Source of the DNA: Rhizophagus sp. LPA8_4_AMF
Lineage: Eukaryota > Glomeromycota > Glomeromycetes > Glomerales > Glomeraceae
Assembly: GCA_021464525.1 (NCBI GenBank)
Contig: JADRCO010000680.1
Coordinates: forward strand, 1-28,329
Reading direction: 5' to 3'
Length of the DNA: 28,329 bases
Shown: one piece after another, positions 1 through 8,988 of the stretch
How positions within the stretch are numbered: the first letter of the stretch is position 1
Layout of the letters: each line of letters begins with the position of its first letter
Position numbers and translations under genes: made by a program
Notes under the pieces: model-generated
The model's input: only the letters and a program-made list of their open reading frames with translations
What the model was told of the DNA's origin: nothing
Databases searched by the model: none

Positions 1-1
1 T

Positions 2-106
2 CATAAACCTTCGCACGTTGCTTTCGCGGTGTGCAGTCAAGGATTATGGTCAGTGGATGATAGAATACTCTATACCCACCTCTTAAAAAATTTCAGTAAA
101 CAGTAA
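2..106 (+). other. Weak open stretch at window edge, possible gene remnant
   Basis: A frame open from the window edge to a TAA at 104-106 gives about 34 residues, including GLWSVDDRILYTHLLKNF. The base composition is less AT-rich than its surroundings, which is the only reason to list it. No start is visible and no family was recognised. It could be the tail of a gene outside the window or chance. Confidence 0.2.
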
Positions 107-221
107 CATTCGTTAGACACTAGGCTTTAACGTTTAATTTCTTCAAGAGCGCTGAAAGTAATCATCTCATAAAATTTGAATCTCTCGGGTTAGGAGTTAG
201 GATCCATTTTTCATATCTTGA

Positions 222-526
222 CCTTGGGCAACAATTCTTGATTTTGCAATTCGTTTTGTTATTCAAGCCGGCTCTAACGAGATTGATGAGGTTTTTTTTC
301 ATGGTTTTATCAGAAAAGGTATTTCATCCGAGTCCCTTGATATAATCAACAAGAATTTAAATAAAATCCTAAATAATATGCTAAATAGGAGATTTTCTGG
401 TTATAAACGTAAACAAAAAGTTGAACAAGTGTGGAATTCACTGTGAAGTCATATAAAATCAAGAGAAGAAGATACTATACATCGATAGCAAAAGAAATAG
501 ATAAAGAAGTTGAAGAGGAGTATTGA
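222..526 (+). pseudogene. Frameshifted coding remnant, unrecognised
   Basis: Two overlapping open frames join into one plausible lysine-rich protein end. The first frame (222-446) contains AGSNEIDEVFFHGFIRKGIS and ends VEQVWNSL followed by TGA at 444-446. The second frame (425-526) continues with KSYKIKRRRYYTSIAKEIDK and ends EEEY followed by TGA. The switch lies at about 425-446 and no clear intron was found there, so a frameshift is the simplest reading. Composition is typical of coding DNA of this genome (many K, N, I, E). No domain is recognised; a worn-down repeat-family or transposon protein is possible. Confidence 0.4.
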
Positions 527-547
527 TCTCGTGAGCCCTTAATCTCT

Positions 548-867
548 ACCGAAAAAAAAAGAAAAGACCTAGAAAAAAAGAAGACCTAGGAAAAAAAGTG
601 GTGTCCTAAAAAAAAAAGAGAAGATCGAAAAGAAGAATAAGACCTAAAAGAAAGACCGAAAAAAAAATAAGACCGAAAAAAAGAAAGACCGAAAAAAAGG
701 ATAAGACCTAAAAAGAAAGACCGAAAAAAAGGATAAGACCTAAAAAGAAAGACCGAAAAAAAGAAGACCTAAACGAAAGACCGAAAAAAAAGGAGAAAAC
801 CTGACCGAAAAAAAAGAGAAGACCTAAAAAGAACGACCGAAAAAAAAGAGGAGACCTAAGAAGAAAT
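548..867 (+). repeat. Purine-rich minisatellite, 32-bp core unit
   Basis: The plus strand is almost entirely purine, built from GACCGAAAAAAA and GACCTAAAAAGAAA blocks. Two consecutive identical 32-bp units lie at 687-718 and 719-750, flanked by shorter and degenerate units on both sides. The unit length is not a multiple of three and every frame is interrupted, so it is not a coding repeat. It starts just after the remnant ending at 526. Confidence 0.85.
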
Positions 868-1949
868 ATTTTGTAGAAATAATAAAAAGGAAGTAGGGTC
901 TTATATATATTTTTTTTGTTATCTAAATACCAAAAAATTCAATTCGGAATGACTCATGACTTCTCACTTTCAGATTTTCCTGTAATACATGTGAAAACGC
1001 GAAAAACAATCAATAATGTTAGCTCAGATAGTACGTGTAGTTCACATGATTACTTGATTACTTTGATCACAATACTTACGAGTAAAATTGAAAGCTGATG
1101 TCATTTAAAAATTTTATTAGGGAGAGTATCACCGTTAACTGCATCACTGACTTATTTTATCATAAGCACGTTTTCTTTTTTCGTGGCCATCCTTGTGATT
1201 ACATTTTGGATTAAATTGTCATTAATTGTCATGAAATACACAGAGTTGTATTACCATGAATAAATTGGAAGAAAATTGCAAGGTTGATGATTAAAAATTT
1301 TGGAAATTCTTAATGACATCAATGAAATTTTTGTATCAGAAGATATTTTACTTAAATCATGAGTCATGTTTCATCATGTACGTTTGTCAACGTGCTTAGC
1401 TCTTTGGAGTGAAAGATGAAAATCATTTACAATGTCTTAACTATAAGTAGACAGTAAAAATGATTTTTACGATAATAGTCAAAAATCAGTTAACAAAAGT
1501 TTATTTGATTTACTTCCAATTGATATTAGTCATTATATATTCGAAAGAGCTTAGAGTCATTTAATTGAGATTTTTGGTTTATTTTAATCTGCAATATATA
1601 AGGATCATTTGGTTTAAATTTTATGGTATGTTGTCTTATTTTAAAATGAGCAATCGGGGTTTAAAATTTTTCAACTTTTGTGTAATGAGCATAAAATCTA
1701 AAAATAGATCTGAAATATTTAAAGTTGAAAATTTTTTTGTGTAACAATATCTCGGAGGGTCAAATTGCTAGCAAAATTTAGGGTAATACAATAATTATAT
1801 CACGTGAATAAATCATCATATCTAAAATTAGTTATTGGTCAAAAATCACTGGATTATGTAACAATTACGTTGACCGTTAAAATTGTATTAGCCTCCCATA
1901 GTCCCATACCACTATTTTCCTCTATATACCTCTTTCAACTTGCATTTTA
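868..1949. other. AT-rich spacer, one weak ORF
   Basis: No gene can be supported. A short open frame, with its first ATG near 949 and its stop at 1096-1098, contains KTRKTINNVSSDSTCSSHD. It has no recognised family and no flanking exon. A short coding-like fragment reading SLFDLLPIDISHYIFERA is visible around 1498-1551 but ends at a stop. The rest is AT-rich sequence without clear repeats. Confidence 0.5.
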
Positions 1950-2408
1950 TTACTTTACGGAAAATATATTCAAAACTTCAAATTTCTTTCTTAAAAATAC
2001 ACCTCTTTCTATGGATAATATGTCCCATAATGTATTGATATTGAATGGAAGCCTAAACTTTCTCGTTTACTCAATAATTCCTCCCAAAATGACACTTGTT
2101 GTACCGAAGTTTCATTAGTATAATGCCCGTAGTTTTCCTTTTCCTCATCATTAGGACGTGGAATCAGTAATAGTAGCTCTCGAAAAGGTAGAGCTTCGTA
2201 ATATTACAACATACTTTTCGTCGCATAGTTCATTCACGACAAGGATAATTGCATATGGTTTGTCTTTCATCCCTAGTTGCCACCTTTCCTTTACAAACGA
2301 TATCAGGATGGTTCTTCTAATTCTTTCACCTAGTTTAACGATCCCCTTGACCTACAAATTCAAGTTACGCACTTTCTCATAACGCATTTCCTTATCAGTA
2401 TAAGACTA
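1950..2408 (-). pseudogene. Decayed gene on the minus strand, three frames
   Basis: Reading the minus strand from 2408 downward gives three successive coding-like pieces. The first (2405-2151) contains MRYEKVRNLNL, one TAG, then LGERIRRTILISFVKERWQL and KPYAIILVVNELCDEKYVV. A frame change near 2155 leads to a piece (2158-2009) with SVQQVSFWEELLSKRESLGF. A second change leads to a last piece ending at 1950 with NINTLWDILSIERGVFLRKK. The pieces follow each other in order and have normal protein composition, which supports one broken gene. The plus-strand open frames over the same DNA are its antisense shadows. The family was not recognised. Confidence 0.4.
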
Positions 2409-2418
2409 AGATATCTGA

Positions 2419-2847
2419 GTCCCGAGTCAAAGACGATGGGGATGTATCCCACGACGAGTTTTTGATGAATATGATGATGATGTAGTTTTTCATTGTGATG
2501 CTTATAAGTTCCTTAAAAATGATGGTGATTTAGGTAACAATTATTCAGAAGAAGTCATACATGGTCCTGATTTTACAAATAAAACATATGCTCCTGCATC
2601 AGCAGAATTATGTGAGGCTTTGTACAGATACTATGAAAATCGTACAAAAGACACAATTTGACATAATCCGAAGTTTTGTGGGAGGGAATTTTTTTGAAAT
2701 GCTTGCACATGATATCCTACGAAAAGGTGCTTAACTGATGATAATCGTAAATGGCCTGAAGAAGTAATTGATCTTCAAAATCTGGAACTCAACCGGTACT
2801 GTGATGTTGAAGGAATAATTATAACTTTCTCAAAATTAAAGATTTAG
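2419..2847 (+). pseudogene. Degenerate gene interrupted only by TGA codons
   Basis: A single frame runs for about 142 codons from 2419 to a TAG at 2845-2847. It is broken by TGA at 2659, 2695 and 2710, with another TGA just upstream at 2416. It contains PRRVFDEYDDDVVFHCDAYK, APASAELCEALYRYYENRTK and later CLTDDNRKWPEEVIDLQNLE. The frame is kept throughout with no frameshift, which is unusual for an old relic. All the TGAs would be CGA (Arg) with one C-to-T change. It lies head to head with the minus-strand relic that begins at 2408. The family is unrecognised; a silenced transposon gene is possible. Confidence 0.45.
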
Positions 2848-4124
2848 AGACCGTTGATTCTATTGTGCCCTATTGTGCCTCGGCATAATATAATTCATCA
2901 TTTATATCAAATAACTACCGTAGGAACACATAATCCCAAGGTAAATATTGATTTTTAGCTTTATATCTACAGTTTATATACTGAATATGTTTATGCTATG
3001 TAAAGTAGGTAAACGGTCTTAGTAAATTGAAAAACCATCTGGGAAGAAATCTACCAATCCATTTGTTCGTTGTTCCGGATACAATCAATATTTTGTTAGT
3101 TTTTGTTTTCAGAACTATGTTACAACAGGAGGCGATAAATATAAAGGATGGAATTTTAACTAGTGGATGGATTTGTAATAATATAAAACACTATGTTCTC
3201 AAGATCGAATTATTAAATACATTCTAAAATAAAGTTCGATAGATTTACCTTTTAAAAAAAAGTCAAAAACCCGATAAAAAATAGATAATAAATATGCGAA
3301 TCATGTGATGTTGAACCAAAGTTATGCGAATAATAAGAGTAAAATTTTAGGACTTAAAAAACCCATGACATTTTGTCACGAATAGTGTCAGTATAAAAAA
3401 TTTTTTTATTACGTTATAGTGTTGATACAAAAAGTGCGACTTAATATTCTTTCAAGTAATTATCACTTGGCTAACACGGTAATTTGTCTCCGACGATTGG
3501 CGACGAATCCATCTACAGTATTAATACACATGCACAATACTCTCACTTTTTCCATAAATTATTAGCTATTAATTTCAGAAATCTGCAACGTTCTATCTAG
3601 TTACTAATAAGCTTACCTTTTACGTAAGCTTTTATTTTTTTTCAAGGGTAGTATTTTAATTTTCATAATATCAAAAATTGATTATATCTTATGCATTTGA
3701 ATTTGTATTTTAAATATCTATTTAATAGCTTTGACTCCCAATTTGTCATAAACTATTTAGAGCCATTAAAAAATTCTTTGAAGCGACCAAAACAATTTTA
3801 GAACTTGACTTTCGTCAATTTTAGCATCCCTTCTATATTTAACGCAATAAATCTATGGGATTCAGGATTATTCGTACTGTATATTCAAATATTATAATTA
3901 ATTTTAAAATTATAATCTTAAAAATTCTCTTAATGCGTTCACTAATACGCTCTTTTATAACTAAATAAGAAAATAATGAATATAACTAAATGCCGGACGA
4001 ACTAAATCCAAAAGGGGTTGGTCATTAGTTTGTTTCCTGTTAGCTAGGGTAAGAAGGAACAAAAGTTACTGGAAGAAAATACCGTTGGCCACTGTCTCAC
4101 CATCAATGGTGATCTGATCGCAGG

Positions 4125-4184
4125 TAGTACCCGGATACTTTTCAAAGTCGGATTTTGTGAAAATTGATTGATATCCGGGTACTA
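4125..4184. repeat. Perfect 13-bp inverted repeat, 34-bp loop
   Basis: TAGTACCCGGATA at 4125-4137 is exactly reversed as TATCCGGGTACTA at 4172-4184. It is GC-richer than the surroundings. A related AGTACCGGATCTT copy lies at about 4351, so this may be part of a short mobile-element family. Confidence 0.7.
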
Positions 4185-4368
4185 AAAAAGATCTTAATAG
4201 TGGTTTAAAATTGTAAATCGACAATATGTAATTGTTTTTTGATGCAAGACATTATTTGTCTCAATTTTTTATTTTATTTAATATTCTTAACTATTAATAT
4301 TAGTACTGATCGTAATACTAGTATATAAGGACTACATAAGGCCCGGAAATAGTACCGGATCTTCACAC

Positions 4369-4384
4369 AGTACCCACGGGTACT
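4369..4384. repeat. AGTACCC-AC-GGGTACT palindrome
   Basis: Seven-base arms flank a two-base centre. It shares the AGTACCC core with the inverted repeat 240 bp upstream, and a similar AGTACGCCCGGGTATT string occurs at about 18010. Confidence 0.6.
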
Positions 4385-4916
4385 ATTCAATTTTAAAAAT
4401 CAAAGTTCTTGTTTAAGACCCCGAGTACTGTATGCAGTGCTGTTCATTATTATATCTCTTTGTATTATCAAAACTTGTAGTCATAGAAGTCAAATACCGT
4501 TATTATGTGTAAATGATTTACGTTTGTGTAAATAAGTTTCAACATTTTACTTGATACAGGTATTATTTTTAATAAAATAATAATGGAAAAATACGTACAC
4601 CATTGGTTCCCTTAGTGATTGTCGGATATTTTAGAAATCGTAATACATGTTGATTCCATATGCTAGCTAGAGTATGGTTTAACATGTAGTTCATATGCTA
4701 TATCATCAATCTATTGTAAATTAATACTAGAATTGGTCATTTAATTATCAAATTGGATTAAAGACTTAGCCAAAACAATATATCGTGTTCATGTTGATCA
4801 ACATATATTTACTAAAATCATATTTAAATAGTAAGAATAAAAATCAAAAAAGATAAAATTTCATATTCCTTTTATTTTTTATTTCGAAACCATATTTCTT
4901 TAAAATTTAATAAAAA

Positions 4917-7213
4917 ATGGACATAGAAGTAAATGCTGGTATATATATAGTATACGCACTAATTTGATATAAATATTTTAAATTTATTATTAATTAAATA
5001 ATTGTTAATTATAGTTGGTATCGATTTGGGAACCACATATTCTTGTGTTGGTGTTTGGAAAAATGATAAAATTGAAATTGTTCCTAATGAACAGGGTAAT
5101 CGTACAACACCATCATATGTCTCTTTCACTGATACAGAAATTATTGTTGGTGAAGTAGCCAAAAATCAAGTTGCCACAAACCCTTATAATACCGTTTTTG
5201 ACGCTCATCGTCTCATCGGTCGTAATTTCTATGATTTTGACTTTCAAAATGATATGAAGGTATCGTACGTTCTATCAAAAATTACTATTTTTTTTTTTTT
5301 TAAAAAAAAAATAAATATGGATTCATGAATCGAAAATTACTCCTTGAAAAGTTATATATTATGTTGAAAAAGTATTAAGAAAGTTTTTTCTGGTACAAAA
5401 TATTTATCAAATTTAGCACTGGCCGTTCAGAGTCATCGAAAATAATGGAAAACCATATGTCCGTGTCAGATACAAAGGCGAAAAGAAAGATTTCTCACCA
5501 GAAGAAATTACATCTCTGATATTGTTAAAAATGAAAGACATTGCAGAAGATTTTCTTGGCACATCAGTTAAATATGTCGTAATTACAGTACCAACTTACT
5601 TTAGTAGATTTCAACGTAAAGCTATAGAGGATGCAGGTTTGATTGCAGGTTTAAATGTATTGCGTATCATTAATTCACCATCTGCTGCTACTATCGCTTA
5701 TGGGTTGGACAGGAGAATTGTTGGATTACGCTATGTTCTTGTCTTTGATTTGGGTGGTGGTACTTGTAGTGTCTCACTCTTGACTATTGAAGATGGAACT
5801 TTGGAAGAAATAGCAGTTGCTGGTAATATTCATCTTGGTGGTGAAGATTTCGATGATCGTCTCGTGAATTATTTCATACAAGAGTTTAAAAGCAAATTCA
5901 ATAAAGATCTTACTTCTAACATACGTGCTCTCTGTCGTTTGAGAGAGCAGTGTGAACGTGCGAAACGTATGCTTTCAGCGTCGTCACAAGCTTTCATCGG
6001 AATCGATTCTCTTATTGAAGATATTGACTTTTATACTTCCATAACACGTGCAAGATTTGAAGAATTGAATCAAGATTTATTCCAATCTATAATAGAACCT
6101 ATTGATAAAGTACTTCAAGATAGTAATTTCTACAAAAATGATGTTGATGAAATTGTCTTAATTGGTGGTTCAACACGTATTCCCAAAATTCAAAGGATGA
6201 TATCTGAATTTTTTAATGGCAAAGAATTAAGTAGATCTATCAATTCTGATGAAGCTGCTGCTTATGGTGCTGCAATAAGAGCTTCTCATTTAATTGGCAA
6301 TGCTTCTGAAAAGATTCAAGTTTTATGCTTAACTGAAGTCAATTCTTTATCACTGGGTATCGAAACCCTTAATGGTGACATGTTGCCGTTTATTAAACGT
6401 AATACCCAAATACCTATCGAGGAAACTAAAATTATATCTACAGATTTCGATAATCAATATAGTATATTAATTCAAGTATATGAAGGCAACAATACTCGAT
6501 CAATAGAAAACAATTTTCTCGGAGAATTTGAATTAACTGGAATTCGTCCAGCACCAAAAGGGTTTCCACAAATTGCAGTCACTTTCGATATTGATTTATA
6601 TGGAACATTAAAAGTATGTACAGTATTCATGTAAAGATTTCATTAGTAGAATCTTGCGTTTTAACCTTGTTAATTTATAATCAACTATAGGTTTCTGCTG
6701 TTGATAAATCAACCGGTAGAATGAATGAGATTACCATCATTGGCGGACTTTTAAGGGGAGAAATCGAACGCATGAGTTTGTAATCAATCTTTAATATTTA
6801 TCATATATAGTAATTAAATAATTTTAACTATAATATTTATTACTCGTAATAACAGTTGCTGAAACTGAAAAATATCGTGCGGATAGAGAAAAAGTTATGC
6901 AAAAAGCACAAGCACGAAACGCCCTAGAAAGCTATACGTATAACTTACGTAATATGATACAAGTAAGTTTCTCTGTTTATTGCTAAAGTATTCGAATTTG
7001 TAATAGTATAATAAACAAAATGAACTTAATTAGTATATCGAAAATATAAAAAACGAACTTGAGAGTGCTGCACAAGATTCAATTACGTGGCTTGATGAAA
7101 ACCAAGAATCAGAAAAGGAAGAATATGAATTTAAATTAAATTCGCTCGCAGAATTTGCTAACCCAATTATGAAGAAGCTTTACGGGAATTATTCTGATTT
7201 CTTTAGTAATTAA
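4917..7213 (+). CDS. HSP70: Hsp70 family chaperone, six exons, catalytic residues altered
   Basis: Exons are 4917-4938, 5015-5259, 5417-6613, 6691-6775, 6856-6962 and 7034-7213. All five introns are GT-AG (71-157 nt), and the total is 611 codons plus stop. The ATG at 4917 is chosen because its 22-nt exon splices in frame to give [20 protein letters not shown]; no ATG precedes the motif in exon 2. The nucleotide-binding domain (about 1-385) shows signature 1, VFDLGGGT at 198-205 and [12 protein letters not shown] at 337-348. The substrate domain has LIQVYEG and [14 protein letters not shown], and a helical lid follows. By alignment to bovine Hsc70, Lys71 is His72, Glu175 is Ser176 and Asp206 is Ser207, while Asp10, Asp199, Lys271, Arg272 and Ser275 are kept. 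The C-terminus is SDFFSN, with no GGMP repeats or EEVD. It is cytosolic by lack of a leader. ATP binding without normal hydrolysis is inferred. A possible AATAAA signal lies at 7359. Confidence 0.93.
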
Positions 7214-7476
7214 ACATTGTAAAGATGAAACGTAAAAAAAAAATTAATATCTTTAATGGTACTTAGCAAGCGATCGAGTTATATAATACACAATTTACAT
7301 ATTCGTTTATGTTCTTAAACGTAATTAATTTCAAATCTCTTAAAAAGTACAATGTTTAAATAAATAGCGTGACTAAACTTCGATTCAACGTTTAAGGATG
7401 GTATGAAAATTAAAAATAATAATAAATATAGTTATAATAAATAAGACAATATATAAGTAAAGAATATTCCATATTT
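7214..7476. other. Hsp70 3' flank
   Basis: AT-rich sequence after the Hsp70 stop with an AATAAA at 7359-7364 that could serve as poly(A) signal. Nothing else is seen. Confidence 0.4.
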
Positions 7477-7699
7477 TATTGGGGTTTTCAAAATTTATGA
7501 AATTGATGCCATAATTATCATGGAAGATCGACAACAAAATTTCCTTTTTAGGAACTTGAGTTACACAATATCTTAAAAAGGAAATTTTGTTGTCAATCTT
7601 TCATGATAATTAGGGCCGTTGATTTTTTGTTTTGTGTTTTGTGTTTTTTTAATAGTTGTTGTTGCAACATCAATTTCATAAATTTTGAAAACCCCAATA
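7477..7699. mobile_element. MITE-like element, family 1 (TTGGGGTTTTCAAAA ends)
   Basis: A 32-bp end sequence starting TATTGGGGTTTTCAAAATTT at 7477-7508 is exactly inverted at 7668-7699. Inside it, 7513-7552 and 7571-7610 form a second near-perfect inverted repeat (two mismatches in 40). The left arm is therefore continuous, while a T/G-rich stretch of 57 bp interrupts the right arm. The TA at both outer ends fits a Tc1/mariner-type target duplication. There is no coding capacity. A related end occurs at 19610. Confidence 0.85.
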
Positions 7700-8334
7700 A
7701 GATATTAGGGTCTTTAATTTTTTAAAAAAATTCATTTTGGATTATAAAACGTAATAACATTAACATTATTATATAAATCTACGTATTTAAGAAAAAATTA
7801 ATCGAAGAAATCGAGAAAGCTTAGAGAGTTGTTATTAATACATCACATATCTCTACTTCATTTGTATAAATGTAATTTAAATATGTAATTCTGGCCGGAA
7901 TTAAAAATAATGCATCGTGCATTTTAGTAATTCTAGCCAGCATTAAGACCCAATTTATGATGGACCGGTTAATCTTCCTTCAGAATCTATTTCGACGTAT
8001 CTCTCAATCTCATTTACCGTTTATAAAAGTATAGTTTCACATTTCCTTTCGCAACATTTAACTCATCAAAATTTTTGGAATTATGAAAATTTGTGATCGG
8101 CACAACGTGATAGTTAGCACAAAAATCTTAGTTTTATCTTTTTTTCGCTTTGGACTTACAACGGTTTCCGTTTCCTATTTGTTTATCAATGCAATATATA
8201 AGAATCAAAAAAAAATGATTATAATAGTACAAAACTTTAATGTCAAAACAATAACCTATAGGAAAAGTAAACGAACAATACAAAAAGAAGAGACAAATTA
8301 AGCATCACAGCAATGAAAAATGGTTCATGTATAT
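7700..8334. other. Spacer with a 20-bp direct repeat
   Basis: GTAATTCTGGCCGGAATTAA (7885-7904) recurs with three changes at 7927-7946. The sequence between the two copies contains the hairpin AATGCA-TCG-TGCATT. An ATG-initiated frame of 72 codons at 8083-8301 has no recognised domain and strongly AT-driven composition; I do not call it a gene. Confidence 0.45.
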
Positions 8335-8461
8335 CCCTGTAAAAAATTTGATCCGTGTTTTATCTTTCCATGTTTTTTCCGTGAATGTACCATTTTCACG
8401 GAATTTTACGGAAGACACGAAGAATATAATGGAAATATTCGGATAAAAATTTTTTATAGGG
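8335..8461. mobile_element. MITE-like element, family 3, copy 1
   Basis: The ends are CCCTGTAAAAAATTTGATCC on the left and, inverted on the right, CCCTATAAAAAATTTTTATC. Inside are shorter GAA/TTC-type inverted segments with TTCCGTGAA. It has no coding capacity of its own, although an open frame happens to pass through it. A second copy with the same ends lies at 24207-24386. Confidence 0.7.
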
Positions 8462-8799
8462 TAGTGGTGATAGCCGCTGCATTAAAAATAGGTAATATGC
8501 TGTTGAGCAGTTCTTCTATTATCGCTTTTTTAAATCGTTTTATAATTCGCACAATACAAATAAACCATAACAACTCCAAAGTTAGACGTTTAACTTATCA
8601 ATAGTCGGTCCTACTGTAACAGGCAATTTCTTTATTATAACTTTATTATAAAATATATAAAAGAACTATGCAATCTCAAAGAAAATGTTGTGGGATGGAA
8701 ATAAAGGGATATAAAGAGAAAAATGTTGAAGTCGTAAACAAATCGAGGAAGATAAAAAACCATTTGATTATTAATGTTTTACTATAATATAGTTATAAA
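8462..8799. other. Spacer before the Hsp70 relic
   Basis: AT-rich DNA without a supported gene. I searched it for earlier Hsp70 domains that would extend the relic at 8800 and found none I could defend. Confidence 0.4.
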
Positions 8800-8988
8800 A
8801 TTTTGATCAATATTCAAGTATATGAAGGTGAACGATGAAACTTCCTCTGTATTTTTAATTGACTGGAGCATCAAAAATACCACACGAATTGAAGTCGGCT
8901 TCGATATTGATACAAGTCCCAGTAGATCAAACAGGATTACATCATTAATTGTGACGATTATGGTAGAAAGAAACTAATTGAAGAGTTC
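8800..8988 (+). pseudogene. Hsp70 substrate-binding-domain relic
   Basis: Pieces of the Hsp70 substrate domain appear in the right order but in shifting frames. They are IQVYEGER near 8814, an ELTG-like LTGASKIP near 8860, RIEVGFDID near 8886, VPVDQTG near 8917 (matching VSAVDKSTG of the intact gene) and NDYGRKKLIEEF near 8948-8988. About 14 bp lie between the FDID and VPVDQTG blocks and its flanks, so the intron that the intact gene has at 6614-6690 is absent along with a few codons. The relic sits 1.6 kb downstream of the intact gene, in the same orientation, which suggests a tandem duplicate that decayed. The ATPase domain is absent. Confidence 0.8.

Larger units (their letters stand above)
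2848..4916. other. Gene-free AT-rich spacer upstream of the Hsp70 gene
   Basis: No coding frame with a plausible start and composition was found. The notable content is a cluster of GTACCC/GGGTAC inverted repeats between 4125 and 4384, listed separately. No convincing heat-shock element array (alternating GAA and TTC every 5 bp) was seen in the last 200 bp before the Hsp70 start. Confidence 0.5.

Noticed and set aside
1804..2382. Two plus-strand open frames (104 and 74 codons)
   Set aside because: The first does not start with ATG as a gene would. Both lie antisense to better-composed minus-strand relic pieces.
3027..3227. Open frame of 66 codons
   Set aside because: It starts on a non-ATG codon, with no splice partner, no recognised motif and average spacer composition.
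4700..4916. Heat-shock elements before the Hsp70 start
   Set aside because: Only isolated TTC or GAA triplets occur, with no 5-bp phased array.
4959..5162. Minus-strand frame of 67 codons
   Set aside because: It is antisense to Hsp70 exon 2, which carries the unmistakable signature motif.
8083..8604. Two plus-strand frames (72 and 94 codons)
   Set aside because: The second runs straight through a MITE-like element with inverted ends. The first has only AT-driven hydrophobic composition and no relative.
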